Made by a program: the position numbers and the translations under genes
The notes under the pieces: generated by a model
What the model saw: only the letters and a program-made list of their open reading frames with translations
Told to the model about the DNA's origin: nothing
Databases searched by the model: none
In this document: piece after piece, positions 33,813 to 41,111 of the stretch
How positions within the stretch are numbered: position 1 is the first letter of the stretch
Layout of the letters: every line of letters begins with the position of its first letter
NCBI GenBank assembly: GCA_003153375.1
Contig: PLYM01000002.1
Span: 1 to 41,201, forward strand
DNA: 41,201 nucleotides
Reading direction: 5' to 3'
From: Planctomycetaceae bacterium
GTDB taxonomy: Bacteria; Planctomycetota; Planctomycetia; Pirellulales; PALSA-1355

Positions 33813-35165
33813 ATGAGCGACGGGAAATATCAAATTCTGATTGTCGACGACGAGGTCAATATCCGTTCCGGCCTGGCCAAAGCTCTTGGCGGAGAGGCAG
33901 ACGAGATCGCAACCGCGAAAGACGGGGCGGAAGCCTTGTCGCTCTTTCGCCGAGCTCACCACCAGTTGGTCATCACGGACCTGAAAATGCCCGGATCGCT
34001 GCCGGGTCTGGAGCTGATCAAAGAAATAAAACATGAGCGACCGGAAACTCTCCTTCTGGTGATGACGGCCTACGGCACCGTCGAGACGGCCGTTGAGGCG
34101 ATGCGCCACGGGGCCTATGACTATGTGAGCAAGCCGGTTGACCTCAATATGCTGCGTCTACTCGTGCGGAAAGTGCGCGAACACTACCGACTGATGCAAG
34201 AGAATCGCAAGCTCAGAAGTCGCTTGGCGGCAGCGGGTGAGTTTCCCGAGATGGTTGGCCAGAGCCGGGCGATCCAAACAGTGCTTGGTCTGATCCGGCA
34301 AGTTGCGGAAACGGACGTAACTGTTTTGATCCAAGGCGAGAGCGGCACTGGCAAGGAACTTGTTGCGCGTGCAATTCACAGTCTCAGTCCTCGCAAAGAC
34401 GGCCCATTCATAGCCGCCAACGTGGGCGCGTCACCTGAATCGCTCATCGAGAGCGAACTTTTTGGCCATGAGAAGGGGGCATTCACCGGAGCCAGCCGCG
34501 AGAAGCCTGGATGGTTCGAGATGGCGCAAGCTGGGACTCTCTTCCTGGATGAAATCGCGGACATGCCTTCCAAGACGCAACTTAACTTGCTGCGCCTGCT
34601 CGAGCAGCGGGAAGTGCGGCGGTTGGGCGGCGAGGAGCTGATCCCCCTCGACGTGCGGCTCGTTGCGGCAACGCACCGTGAGATCGACGGCCTTGTAGCC
34701 GAGGGCAGGTTTCGAGAAGACCTGTACTATCGCTTGAATGTCGTACCTCTCCGGGTGCCACCATTGCGTGAACGCAGAGACGATATTCCTCTCTTGGTCG
34801 CGCATTTTATGGAGCGAGCACGGGACCGCTACGGGAGAGAACCAACGCATATCGCCCCGGCCGCCATGCGGGCAATGTGTGATTATGCCTGGCCCGGAAA
34901 TGTCCGCCAGTTACGCAATTGCATGGAGCGGCTTGTCGTGACGGTCGAACGTCCCACAATCCACGCTGACGATTTGCCGGAGGAAATACGCGTTATGCCG
35001 CGACAAGGTCTAATGACCGTCGAGGAGGCGGTACAGCAAGCCGAAAAAACGGCTATTCTCGCTGCACTTTCTCAGTGCAATCAACATCGGGAACGCGCCG
35101 CTCATTTGCTCGGCATCAGCGTGCGGACTCTCCATTACAAGATGAACCGGCACGCCCTTTCGTAA
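33813..35165 (+). CDS. NtrC-family sigma-54-dependent response regulator
   Basis: This 450-residue protein has a receiver domain (Asp13, Asp14 and the phosphoacceptor Asp56 in LVITDLKMPG), an AAA+ domain with Walker A GESGTGKE (about residue 176), the sigma-54-contacting loop GAFTGA (about 222), LFLDEIADM Walker B, and FREDLYYRLNV. A Fis-type HTH closes it (RERAAHLLGISVRTLHYKM). All parts needed to activate sigma-54 promoters are intact. I use ATG 33813 rather than the TTG overlapping the kinase stop. It is the natural activator for the cluster of sigma-54 promoters and dyads in this window. Confidence 0.96.
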   Translation: MSDGKYQILIVDDEVNIRSGLAKALGGEADEIATAKDGAEALSLFRRAHHQLVITDLKMPGSLPGLELIKEIKHERPETLLLVMTAYGTVETAVEAMRHGAYDYVSKPVDLNMLRLLVRKVREHYRLMQENRKLRSRLAAAGEFPEMVGQSRAIQTVLGLIRQVAETDVTVLIQGESGTGKELVARAIHSLSPRKDGPFIAANVGASPESLIESELFGHEKGAFTGASREKPGWFEMAQAGTLFLDEIADMPSKTQLNLLRLLEQREVRRLGGEELIPLDVRLVAATHREIDGLVAEGRFREDLYYRLNVVPLRVPPLRERRDDIPLLVAHFMERARDRYGREPTHIAPAAMRAMCDYAWPGNVRQLRNCMERLVVTVERPTIHADDLPEEIRVMPRQGLMTVEEAVQQAEKTAILAALSQCNQHRERAAHLLGISVRTLHYKMNRHALS

Positions 35166-35188
35166 CGGCCAGTGCCACAGTCGTTGGT

Positions 35189-35224
35189 CTGCAAGTCCTT
35201 GCTTCAGGCTGCAATGATTTGCAG
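35189..35224 (+). promoter_or_regulatory. Paired dyads upstream of ptsN, probable enhancer
   Basis: CTGCAAGTCCTTGCTT (35189-35204) and the perfect palindrome CTGCAATGATTTGCAG (35209-35224) start 20 bases apart. They lie about 108-143 bases upstream of the sigma-54 promoter at 35331-35346. They directly follow the gene for the presumed activator. Confidence 0.75.
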
Positions 35225-35330
35225 GCGATCCGCCATCTTATCTGCACGGGTTTGGATTGGTGAAGGGGCGAAAAGCACTCACCGCCGAACTTCTTGGCGT
35301 GGATCGTAGTCAACGACACTATGTCGTATT

Positions 35331-35346
35331 CGGCACAGCCTTTGCT
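35331..35346 (+). promoter_or_regulatory. Predicted sigma-54 promoter of the ptsN-like gene
   Basis: CGGCACAGCCTTTGCT matches TGGCAC-N5-TTGCT at all but the first base. The predicted start near 35357 gives a leader of about 120 bases to ATG 35480. Confidence 0.82.
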
Positions 35347-35479
35347 GATGAAGTTGCAAAACGATTTGTGTGCCAACTCAAGGCGGCTTGAAGGGCGGTT
35401 GAGCAGTGATGCATTGGTGGTTTTTGAATCATTGCCACCGCTGCACACGATTGCAACATCTCGCAATACTGGAGTCCCA

Positions 35480-35968
35480 ATGGGAGCAACGACTGCCGTC
35501 AAGGCTCAGGTGAAACTGGCGGAAATTTTCTCGCCAGCGGCAATACGCCTCAGCCTTGAAAATCGTACGAAGCTAGGAGTTATTGAAGAGCTCGTCGCTC
35601 ACTTAATCGAAATCGGTAGTCTCAAGGCCGAAGGCAAGGCAGCCCTGGTCACGTCGATTATGGCCAGGGAGAAATTGGGGACGACCGCATTGGGAAATGG
35701 AATTGCGTTTCCGCATTGTCACTCAGGCTTTGCCGAGAGGTTTGTGGGCGCTCTTGCGGTTGACAAACGTGGCGTGTTGTTCAATGCGGTCGACGGTGCA
35801 CCTGTCTTCGCCGTCTTTCTCCTGGTCGTTCCCCTTGAGGAACGAGAGCAGCAGTATGAGTTGTTGGGAAAGATAACCGCCATAGGAAGAGACAAGGGCC
35901 AGCGATTGCAACTTCGGGGATGTCGCACTCCTGAGGCCGTACACGACCTTCTGCGGGATTTGGATTAG
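35480..35968 (+). CDS. ptsN: PTS EIIA (nitrogen-type, PtsN-like) protein
   Basis: This 162-residue protein of the PTS EIIA type 2 fold has its phosphorylatable His79 in GIAFPHCH (the family motif is PHG or PHA followed by Arg). It also has LGTTALGNGIAFPH before it and FLLVVPLEEREQQYELLGKI after it. I start it at ATG 35480 with GGAG upstream; the open frame reaches 35294, which is not family-like. No sugar-specific EIIB or EIIC is near, so it is regulatory, as in the PTS-Ntr system. Placement beside a sigma-54 activator and under a sigma-54 promoter recalls the rpoN-ptsN linkage in proteobacteria. Partners EI-Ntr and NPr are not in the window. Confidence 0.88.
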   Translation: MGATTAVKAQVKLAEIFSPAAIRLSLENRTKLGVIEELVAHLIEIGSLKAEGKAALVTSIMAREKLGTTALGNGIAFPHCHSGFAERFVGALAVDKRGVLFNAVDGAPVFAVFLLVVPLEEREQQYELLGKITAIGRDKGQRLQLRGCRTPEAVHDLLRDLD

Positions 35969-36011
35969 CGTCCACGATGTAATCCGCGACCCTAGTCCGT
36001 CGAAGATCGGG

Positions 36012-36218
36012 ATGCCTATGGAACTGATGGCGAAAGATGCGTGCATGTATCTCAACGTGTCATTATCGACTCTGACTCGTTGGATCACTGATCGTGATTT
36101 GCCGGCCCATCTCGTCGACGGCCGCTACTGGGTTAACCGAACCGAGCTCTTGGAATGGGCGATCCTCAACAATGTCGAGGTCTATCCAGAGTCGGTCGAT
36201 CTCCGGACGGCCAAATAG
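36012..36218 (+). CDS. Excisionase-type HTH protein
   Basis: The 68-residue product matches the MerR/excisionase helix-turn-helix fold: MELMAKDACMYLNVSLSTLTRWITDRDLP, then a wing strand AHLVDGRYWVNRTELLEWA, ending in a short tail. ATG 36018 is a good alternative to ATG 36012. Such domains are often fused to a PTS EIIA domain in one chain. Here the two lie side by side, 43 bases apart on the same strand, as if a fused gene were split. It probably binds DNA and may respond to the phosphorylation state of PtsN. Confidence 0.8.
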   Translation: MPMELMAKDACMYLNVSLSTLTRWITDRDLPAHLVDGRYWVNRTELLEWAILNNVEVYPESVDLRTAK

Positions 36219-36404
36219 ACTTTGGCGGCACATCCATCGTGGATGCGCGCCTAATAAAACAGTGCTCTATTTGATCCAGGCAGATCCTCATGGACTGTGA
36301 TAGTCAAGAGGTTCGCAACGTCGAACACAGCATTGCGCGCTTGGCAAGGAAATACGGGGCTGGTCGCACTTGAGCATTCATCAATGGCACCTTGACCGGT
36401 CGAT

Positions 36405-36584
36405 ATGTCGACCCTCTCGCCACGCCAACATGACGCGATAATTGCCCGGCTGATGGAAGTTAGGGCCAAACTGACAATGATGGAAGAGACTTTCGCATTC
36501 CCAATCTCTGTCTGGACGGCGTTGTACCAGGAAAAGCTCTCGCTAGAGCACCAGCTGAACGATGTGGGACTGAAAACAAAATAG
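36405..36584 (+). CDS. Hypothetical 59-residue helical protein
   Basis: ATG 36405 starts an amphipathic, Met/Leu/Glu-rich product (MSTLSPRQHDAIIARLMEVR, then a WTALYQEKLSLEHQLNDV helix) that looks like a genuine coiled or helical protein rather than a chance frame. The ribosome binding site is poor. No sigma-54 site with correct spacing was found upstream. No family is recognised. Confidence 0.5.
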   Translation: MSTLSPRQHDAIIARLMEVRAKLTMMEETFAFPISVWTALYQEKLSLEHQLNDVGLKTK

Positions 36585-36641
36585 TCTTCCAGGACTGTTT
36601 CATTCAACTGAATACCGGGGCACATCGACAATTCGATGATT

Positions 36642-36657
36642 CGGCACGACGATTGCC
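36642..36657 (+). promoter_or_regulatory. Predicted sigma-54 promoter of the small membrane protein gene
   Basis: CGGCACGACGATTGCC keeps GGCACG and TTGC in exact register. The predicted start is near 36668, 66 bases before ATG 36734. No paired dyad was found upstream of this one. Confidence 0.8.
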
Positions 36658-36733
36658 CGGCGAATTGGTCATGCCGTTTAAAAGCATCTGAAGTCGTAAT
36701 CTAGTTGCTCGATCACCGTCGCGAGGCGCAGCT

Positions 36734-36961
36734 ATGGCAATGGAAACTCTGGTTGAACAGGCCGCCGTGAGCCGCTTGGACATGTCGTTGGAAAACGATG
36801 AATGCACCGTTTGGGATTCGTTAAGCGCCCATGAGCAAATAACGCTGATCAACGATGACCTACTGGCAGGGCGAAGCGTTTCAATCGTGTTTGTCGCGTC
36901 AATAGTGATTGGATTGCTGCTCACCATTGTCGCCGATGTGTTCGTGCTATTTTCAGTTTGA
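36734..36961 (+). CDS. Small single-span membrane protein
   Basis: This 75-residue product has an acidic, soluble N-terminal half (residues 1-45) and a strongly hydrophobic C-terminal helix (SIVFVASIVIGLLLTIVADVFVLF, residues 48-74). GAGG lies seven bases before the ATG. The topology suggests a tail-anchored or single-pass protein. Its sigma-54 promoter and place in the regulon imply a stress or signalling role. The family is unknown. Confidence 0.68.
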   Translation: MAMETLVEQAAVSRLDMSLENDECTVWDSLSAHEQITLINDDLLAGRSVSIVFVASIVIGLLLTIVADVFVLFSV

Positions 36962-37141
36962 AGAGGCGCAATCTACGATGGGTCGGCGCGCGGGCCTCTG
37001 CGCTCCTGGAAGCGCTGCACGGGTATGAAACGGAATTGCATCGCCGGACCGGCCGACCTGTAAATCGTTCTGACCGCTGTGCTCCTCCTTGCTTGGCTTG
37101 ACCCGTCCTAAGCCCTTGGGGTCAAAAGCAACCTGCCGGCG

Positions 37142-37157
37142 TGGGATTCTCGCTGCT
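37142..37157 (+). promoter_or_regulatory. Weak sigma-54-like site before the malic enzyme gene
   Basis: TGGGATTCTCGCTGCT has GG-N10-GC in register, with an imperfect -24 (TGGGAT) and -12 (CTGCT). The start would fall near 37168, 16 bases before ATG 37184. It is the only candidate promoter I see here and is not secure. Confidence 0.35.
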
Positions 37158-37183
37158 GCAAGAGACCGGGTAGAAGGACAAGC

Positions 37184-38617
37184 ATGTCCGATCAGGGGCC
37201 CTATTGCGAATACCGTATGACTGTGCGGGTCGAGTTGCCCAATCAACCGGGCCATTTTGCCCGTTTGGCGACGATAATCGCCGAGGAAGGCGCTAACCTT
37301 GGAGCCATCGACCTCGCGGATGCTCGGTCCGACAAGACCGTCCGTGACATTACATTCGATGCCCAAAGCGAGTGCCACGCGCAACGAGTGGTCGCCCGAC
37401 TACGGACTCTCCAATATGTTCGGGTCCTGTCCGCTTCGGATCGTATCTTTCTGCTTCACCTGGGTGGCAAGATCAACACTCGCAGCAAGGTGCATTTGCG
37501 GACTCGGAACGCCTTGTCGATGGCCTACACACCAGGCGTTGCGCGGGTTTCGTTGGCTATCGCGAAGGATACTAGCAAGGCCTACGCCTTTACAAGCAAG
37601 GGCAACAGCGTAGCCGTCGTAACAGACGGCTCCGCGATCCTTGGTCTGGGTGACCTCGGCCCAGAGGCCGCTCTGCCAGTGATGGAGGGCAAGGTAATGC
37701 TTTTGAAAGAGTTTGCCGACATCGATGGCTGGCCCCTGTGTCTCGGGACCCACGATGTCGAAACGATTGTCCGCGTCGTCGAGGCGATTGCCCCCACCTT
37801 CGGGGGAATAAACTTGGAAGACATTAGTGCGCCGCGCTGCTTCGAGATCGAAGAACGCCTCAAGAAGTTGCTCGACATTCCGGTCATGCACGACGACCAG
37901 CATGGAACTGCCATTGTCGTGTTGGCGGCACTGCTGAATGCTCTCAAGGTAGTCGGGAAGGAGCTCGGCCGAGTCAAGATTGTGGTCAACGGACTCGGTG
38001 CCGCCGGCACCGCCTGCTGCCGAATTCTTCTGGCAGCCGGTGTTCGCAGCTTAATCGGCTGTGATCGCCAAGGAGCTGTTTTGCGGGTTATCGATGATAA
38101 TCTCAACGAGGCTCAGCGCGACTTGCGAAGTTGCATTCATTTCGATGAGCCAATTCTTACGCTTCGGGATGCATTGGAAAGCGCGGACGTGTTAATCGGG
38201 CTTTCGGCAGCCAACGTTTTGACGTCAGAAGACCTTCGAGTCATGGTCGAAGACCGAATTGTCTTCGCCATGGCTAACCCGGACCCCGAGATCCCCGCCG
38301 ACGTGGCCGCGCCGCTCTGTCGCATTTTGGCGACGGGACGTTCCGATTACCCTAACCAAGTCAATAACCTTCTTGCCTTTCTCGGTATTTTTCGTGGAGC
38401 CCTGGATGTGCGCGCTCGCGAGATAAATGAGCCGATGAAACTAGCCGCCGCCCATGCTATAGCCTCCCTAGTCCAGGACGAGCACCTGTCCGAAGAACTC
38501 ATTGTCCCAAGTGTGTTCGACAAGCGTGTCGTGCGAACGGTTGCACAAGCTGTTGCAAGCGCTGCGCATGAAAGCGGGGTTGCAAGGTGCCGGACACGAA
38601 ACGGCAGCGGGCCATAG
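37184..38617 (+). CDS. NAD(P)-dependent malic enzyme with N-terminal ACT domain
   Basis: This 477-residue enzyme oxidatively decarboxylates malate to pyruvate and CO2. An ACT-type domain (residues 8-85, TVRVELPNQPGHFARLATII) is followed by the malic enzyme core: AYTPGVARVSLAIA, LEDISAPRCFEIE, MHDDQHGTAIVVLAALLNAL and the Rossmann site IVVNGLGAAGTACCRILL, then MANPDPEIP. The ACT domain suggests control by an amino acid or similar small ligand. Length and order match the bacterial ACT-malic group. With PFOR, PEP synthase and a bicarbonate transporter it forms a second entry to pyruvate. AAGGAC precedes the ATG. Confidence 0.93.
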   Translation: MSDQGPYCEYRMTVRVELPNQPGHFARLATIIAEEGANLGAIDLADARSDKTVRDITFDAQSECHAQRVVARLRTLQYVRVLSASDRIFLLHLGGKINTRSKVHLRTRNALSMAYTPGVARVSLAIAKDTSKAYAFTSKGNSVAVVTDGSAILGLGDLGPEAALPVMEGKVMLLKEFADIDGWPLCLGTHDVETIVRVVEAIAPTFGGINLEDISAPRCFEIEERLKKLLDIPVMHDDQHGTAIVVLAALLNALKVVGKELGRVKIVVNGLGAAGTACCRILLAAGVRSLIGCDRQGAVLRVIDDNLNEAQRDLRSCIHFDEPILTLRDALESADVLIGLSAANVLTSEDLRVMVEDRIVFAMANPDPEIPADVAAPLCRILATGRSDYPNQVNNLLAFLGIFRGALDVRAREINEPMKLAAAHAIASLVQDEHLSEELIVPSVFDKRVVRTVAQAVASAAHESGVARCRTRNGSGP

Positions 38618-38659
38618 TCCAATGCTTAGGCCGGATTGACACCAAGGGAGAATTTTTCC

Positions 38660-38884
38660 ATGGGATCTCAGGCAAAGGAGTCAACCATAGGCCGGACTCC
38701 AGAAGACCACCCAACCAAGCGATCGCCAGTTGCGACCACAATTAGGTCCGCGTTACTGGGTGCCGTCGCAGGAGCGGCGCTCTACCACTTCGTTAATGGC
38801 CCATGGGATTCTCAAGGGTGGCTCGCCGTTTTATTAATGGCCGTGATCTTTGTGATGGGCTCGAGAAGGAATCGGCTCGACTGA
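38660..38884 (+). CDS. Small hypothetical membrane protein
   Basis: ATG 38660 has GGGAGA eight bases upstream. The 74-residue product has a polar 30-residue start, then two hydrophobic segments (TIRSALLGAVAGAALYHFV and WLAVLLMAVIFVMG) separated by a Gly/Pro/Asp turn, and a basic end. This is consistent with a helical hairpin in the membrane. It is 42 bases after the malic enzyme gene and probably co-transcribed. The family is unknown. Confidence 0.6.
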   Translation: MGSQAKESTIGRTPEDHPTKRSPVATTIRSALLGAVAGAALYHFVNGPWDSQGWLAVLLMAVIFVMGSRRNRLD

Positions 38885-38897
38885 ATGCCCGCTGCGT

Positions 38898-39113
38898 TTG
38901 CCGACCGCACCAGCACCTCAGCTGCTCGGTGGACTGGGTACGCGACACGCGGCTGCCGCCGCGATCACCATGTCTACGGCTGCGGTTGCCATCACTGTTT
39001 CTCGGTCCACCGGTACAGTCAGCGTGTTCAATTCGGGCGAAATGGTTACCGAGATCCAAAAGCCGACCAACGGTGCCCCGTCTTCCCGGCTAGCCGCTCC
39101 TCGCGCCGCATAG
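38898..39113 (+). pseudogene. Diadenylate cyclase (DisA_N/DacA) C-terminal remnant
   Basis: The 71-codon frame reads LLGGLGTRHAAAAAITMST then VAITVSRSTGTVSVF, the end of the c-di-AMP synthase domain. There, GTRHRAA and a VSEETG-type strand normally follow the DGA motif. The upstream half with DGA is absent, and the RHR of the catalytic motif is RHA. The tail is low-complexity up to the stop at 39111. It is a fragment rather than an active enzyme. It begins 13 bases after the small membrane gene, suggesting a deletion junction. Confidence 0.6.
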
Positions 39114-39159
39114 TCCTTGCAAGGCTGTAAGAATCAGCGGTTCCATCTGGTCATGCTGT

Positions 39160-39195
39160 CTGCAAAACTCTGCAAAGCGACGCAATATTCTGCAG
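39160..39195 (+). promoter_or_regulatory. Paired dyad-like sites upstream of the anti-sigma kinase gene
   Basis: CTGCAAAACTCTGCAA (39160-39175) and ACGCAATATTCTGCAG (39180-39195) resemble CTGCAA-N4-TTGCAG, with two and three mismatches, and start 20 bases apart. They are about 230-265 bases upstream of the sigma-54 promoter at 39422-39437. That is farther than in the other cases but within the range of enhancers. Confidence 0.5.
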
Positions 39196-39421
39196 CCCGA
39201 CGGTTGAGGCCCTATTCGCTTTCGTGCCTTTACGAATCGCTTCGGCGCGGACCCAGGTGGGCTACCGTCCTGTTTTTACAATCAGGCTGTTCCGGTTGGA
39301 GGTAGGTAAATGCTGATTTTTAACGATGTGTTCGTCGGTTCAGGCAGCGCGGTCAGCCATAGCGTCCCATCCTCAACCAGTCGCGGGTGAAGTCTCCAAT
39401 TGGCTGAAGCCGTCAGTGTTG

Positions 39422-39437
39422 TGGCACAACCTTTGCT
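39422..39437 (+). promoter_or_regulatory. Predicted sigma-54 promoter of the RsbW-like kinase gene
   Basis: TGGCACAACCTTTGCT is a perfect TGGCAC-N5-TTGCT. The predicted start near 39448 leaves about 46 bases of leader before GTG 39494. Confidence 0.88.
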
Positions 39438-39493
39438 AGGTTTTTCATTCAAATCGCGAGACAAAAGTAAGAATACCCGAAAAGGCCGAAGCA

Positions 39494-39940
39494 GTGGACT
39501 CAACCTCACTTTCCGCTCCTGATGCTTCGTCGAAGCTGTGTTCGACGGCAATAATCAAGTCGAAACCTTCTGAACTCGCCTGCTTTCAAGAACATTTGGT
39601 GAAGATGCTGGAACGGCATAGGTTTCGGCCGGAGGATCGCTTTGCAATTCGTTTGGCGGTGCGTGAAGCCCTAGTCAACGCCGCCAACCACGGCAACAAA
39701 CGTTCTTCGTCGAAGAAAATTCGCATCGCGTTTAGCCTGACCGAAAAGGGCTTCCGCATCCGGATCAGAGACGAAGGAGAGGGATTCGATCCTGGTGGCG
39801 TTCTCGATTCGACATTGGCCGAGGACTTAACGAAGTCGACGGGGCGGGGACTATTGCTTATGCGGCAATTCATGAACGACGTCCGCTTTAGCCGCAAGGG
39901 AAACGCCGTGAGTATGGCCAGGTGTCGCACTGGTGCGTAG
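39494..39940 (+). CDS. RsbW-type anti-sigma factor / serine kinase
   Basis: This 148-residue GHKL ATPase is of the RsbW/SpoIIAB type. It has a helix then RFAIRLAVREALVNAANHGN (N-box with Asn), IRIRDEGEGFDP (G1 box) and STGRGLLLMRQFMNDV (G2). The GTG start has AAGG eight bases upstream. Such proteins sequester an alternative sigma factor or phosphorylate an anti-anti-sigma (STAS) partner. No sigma factor or STAS partner gene lies adjacent; the SpoIIAA-like gene at 20220 is far away and usually lacks the Ser. Expression from sigma-54 would link the two-component system to partner-switching control. Confidence 0.9.
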   Translation: MDSTSLSAPDASSKLCSTAIIKSKPSELACFQEHLVKMLERHRFRPEDRFAIRLAVREALVNAANHGNKRSSSKKIRIAFSLTEKGFRIRIRDEGEGFDPGGVLDSTLAEDLTKSTGRGLLLMRQFMNDVRFSRKGNAVSMARCRTGA

Positions 39941-39944
39941 CTGG

Positions 39945-40142
39945 ATGGATTTGACGGTTGCAATTTTCGCAGCCTTTGGCGTAGCCAAAGCACCATCGTT
40001 CGGTCAACGACTGCTAGCCGGTCGCAACGCTTCGGATTCAGGGCTGCTTCAAGGACATGGCACCAATCACGACTGCATCGTCTCTCTTGCTCGATTGGAT
40101 GAACATGTCTGGCTAGCCTGCATGGCCAGTCCGAGCCAATGA
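39945..40142 (+). CDS. Small hypothetical protein, repeat copy 1
   Basis: From ATG 39945 the first 27 residues (MDLTVAIFAAFGVAKAPSFG, then QRLLAGR) are near-identical to residues 22-48 of the ORF at 40302. The remainder is unrelated. The hydrophobic start could be a membrane segment. It follows the anti-sigma gene by four bases. The downstream part is low-complexity, so the gene may be a truncated duplicate. Confidence 0.4.
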   Translation: MDLTVAIFAAFGVAKAPSFGQRLLAGRNASDSGLLQGHGTNHDCIVSLARLDEHVWLACMASPSQ

Positions 40143-40301
40143 ATCCGTAATCGAATTCCTTTGGTTCACAGAAGCACTTTTGCCGATCCAATAATTGGCC
40201 AGAACGAACGGCAAGATTTCACAGATCACTTTTGACCGAGTCTGACAACAGCTTTATTCCGGTCCGACAGACGATCCGGAGACTAAAAGGAGCCTGCCTC
40301 G

Positions 40302-40571
40302 ATGAGCGTCTATTCTTTCGCTTCCATAATTCTCTTCTTTTTATTCTTCTTCGCAGGTCTTTCGATGGATCTAGCAGTCGCGCTGTTCGCAGCCTGTGGC
40401 GTAGCCGAAATACTGTCGTTCGGTCAACGATTTGTGACCAGTCCCAAGGCTTCCGTCGTGAGAGATAGGCCTAGCGCATCAACTCCGTCCCCCGCCGATT
40501 CAGAGGCGGCTTCCGACCGGCACGTTGCTATTCGACGTGCCTACGGGGCTCGTGCGCATTCTAGATCGTGA
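40302..40571 (+). CDS. Small membrane protein, repeat copy 2
   Basis: AAAGGAG precedes ATG 40302 by nine bases. The product begins with a very hydrophobic double segment (SFASIILFFLFFFAGLSMDL, then AVALFAACGVAEILSF). The second is shared with the ORF at 39945. The C-terminal 40 residues are Ser/Ala/Arg-rich and overlap an integrase remnant in another frame, so the natural C-terminus may have been lost. The function is unknown. Confidence 0.5.
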   Translation: MSVYSFASIILFFLFFFAGLSMDLAVALFAACGVAEILSFGQRFVTSPKASVVRDRPSASTPSPADSEAASDRHVAIRRAYGARAHSRS

Positions 40572-40662
40572 CTTGGCTGCGGCCGGCGTTCCCAAGAAGG
40601 ACGAACGCGGGCGAACGGTTGATGTTCACGCCATGAGGCATTCGTTCGGCACGCGCCGCTAG
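40501..40662 (+). pseudogene. Tyrosine recombinase (integrase) C-terminal remnant
   Basis: The frame from about 40501 reads PTGLVRILDRDLAAAGVPKK, then DERGRTVDVHAMRHSFGTRR, ending at TAG 40660. DVHAMRHSFGT carries the His-x-x-Arg of the tyrosine recombinase active site, and the preceding DRDLAAAG helix is typical of integrases. The N-terminal part, the catalytic Tyr and the following helix are absent. It is a non-functional scar that may mark one end of the island. Confidence 0.65.
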
Positions 40663-40670
40663 TCTCTGGC

Positions 40671-40847
40671 TCAAGTCCCGAGCGAATTTGCCGCGTTGGT
40701 GAATGTGGTCTTGGTGTTGGATCCGAGTGTTTTAATCGACCCGAGACAGACCATTACGATGAGCGCCAGCATCACCGCGTATTCCACGGCGGTGGGGCCA
40801 TCTTCGGATCCTGAAAGCCGGCAGATTATTTTGCAGAGCGTTCGCAT
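40671..40847 (-). CDS. Flp/Fap-type (type IVb) pilin
   Basis: This 58-residue protein has a short basic leader (MRTLCKIICRLSGSEDGPTA) and the class-defining VEYAVMLALIVMVCLGSIK helix with Glu at position 5 of the mature pilin (G-P-T-A-V-E-Y), then a NTKTTFTNAANSLGT end. Cleavage by a prepilin peptidase after the Gly is expected. It lies convergent with the integrase remnant, whose stop is nine bases away. No tad assembly genes are in the window. It is probably the chromosomal side of an island boundary. Confidence 0.85.
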   Translation of the reverse strand: MRTLCKIICRLSGSEDGPTAVEYAVMLALIVMVCLGSIKTLGSNTKTTFTNAANSLGT

Positions 40848-40889
40848 GGCTGTTTATTGTCTCGGATTCTGTAATGTCGTCTCTTGCGG

Positions 40890-41111
40890 CTAAGCGCGCT
40901 GGCTCATAACCGCCAAAAACACGATCCCGATTGCGACAAGAACGGCGGTAGTGCCAAGCAGGATCTCCGTACATACCTTGCCGACGCGGCGATTGTCGTT
41001 TTTTCCACAACGTGGGCAGCGCACTTTCATGGGCGATAGAGCCTGGAAACATGCTCCGCAGTGGCTCCACTGCGCAAAGGATGAGGGTTCGTCGAATTCA
41101 GAACTGGACAT
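40890..41111 (-). CDS. Zinc-ribbon membrane protein
   Basis: This 73-residue product begins with an acidic Ser/Glu stretch. A four-Cys zinc ribbon follows (HCGACFQALSPMKVRCPRCGKN, that is CxxC with a second CxxC), then one C-terminal membrane helix (ILLGTTAVLVAIGIVFLAVM). It is just upstream of the pilin gene on the same strand. Proteins of this layout are common in planctomycetes and unassigned. Confidence 0.7.
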   Translation of the reverse strand: MSSSEFDEPSSFAQWSHCGACFQALSPMKVRCPRCGKNDNRRVGKVCTEILLGTTAVLVAIGIVFLAVMSQRA

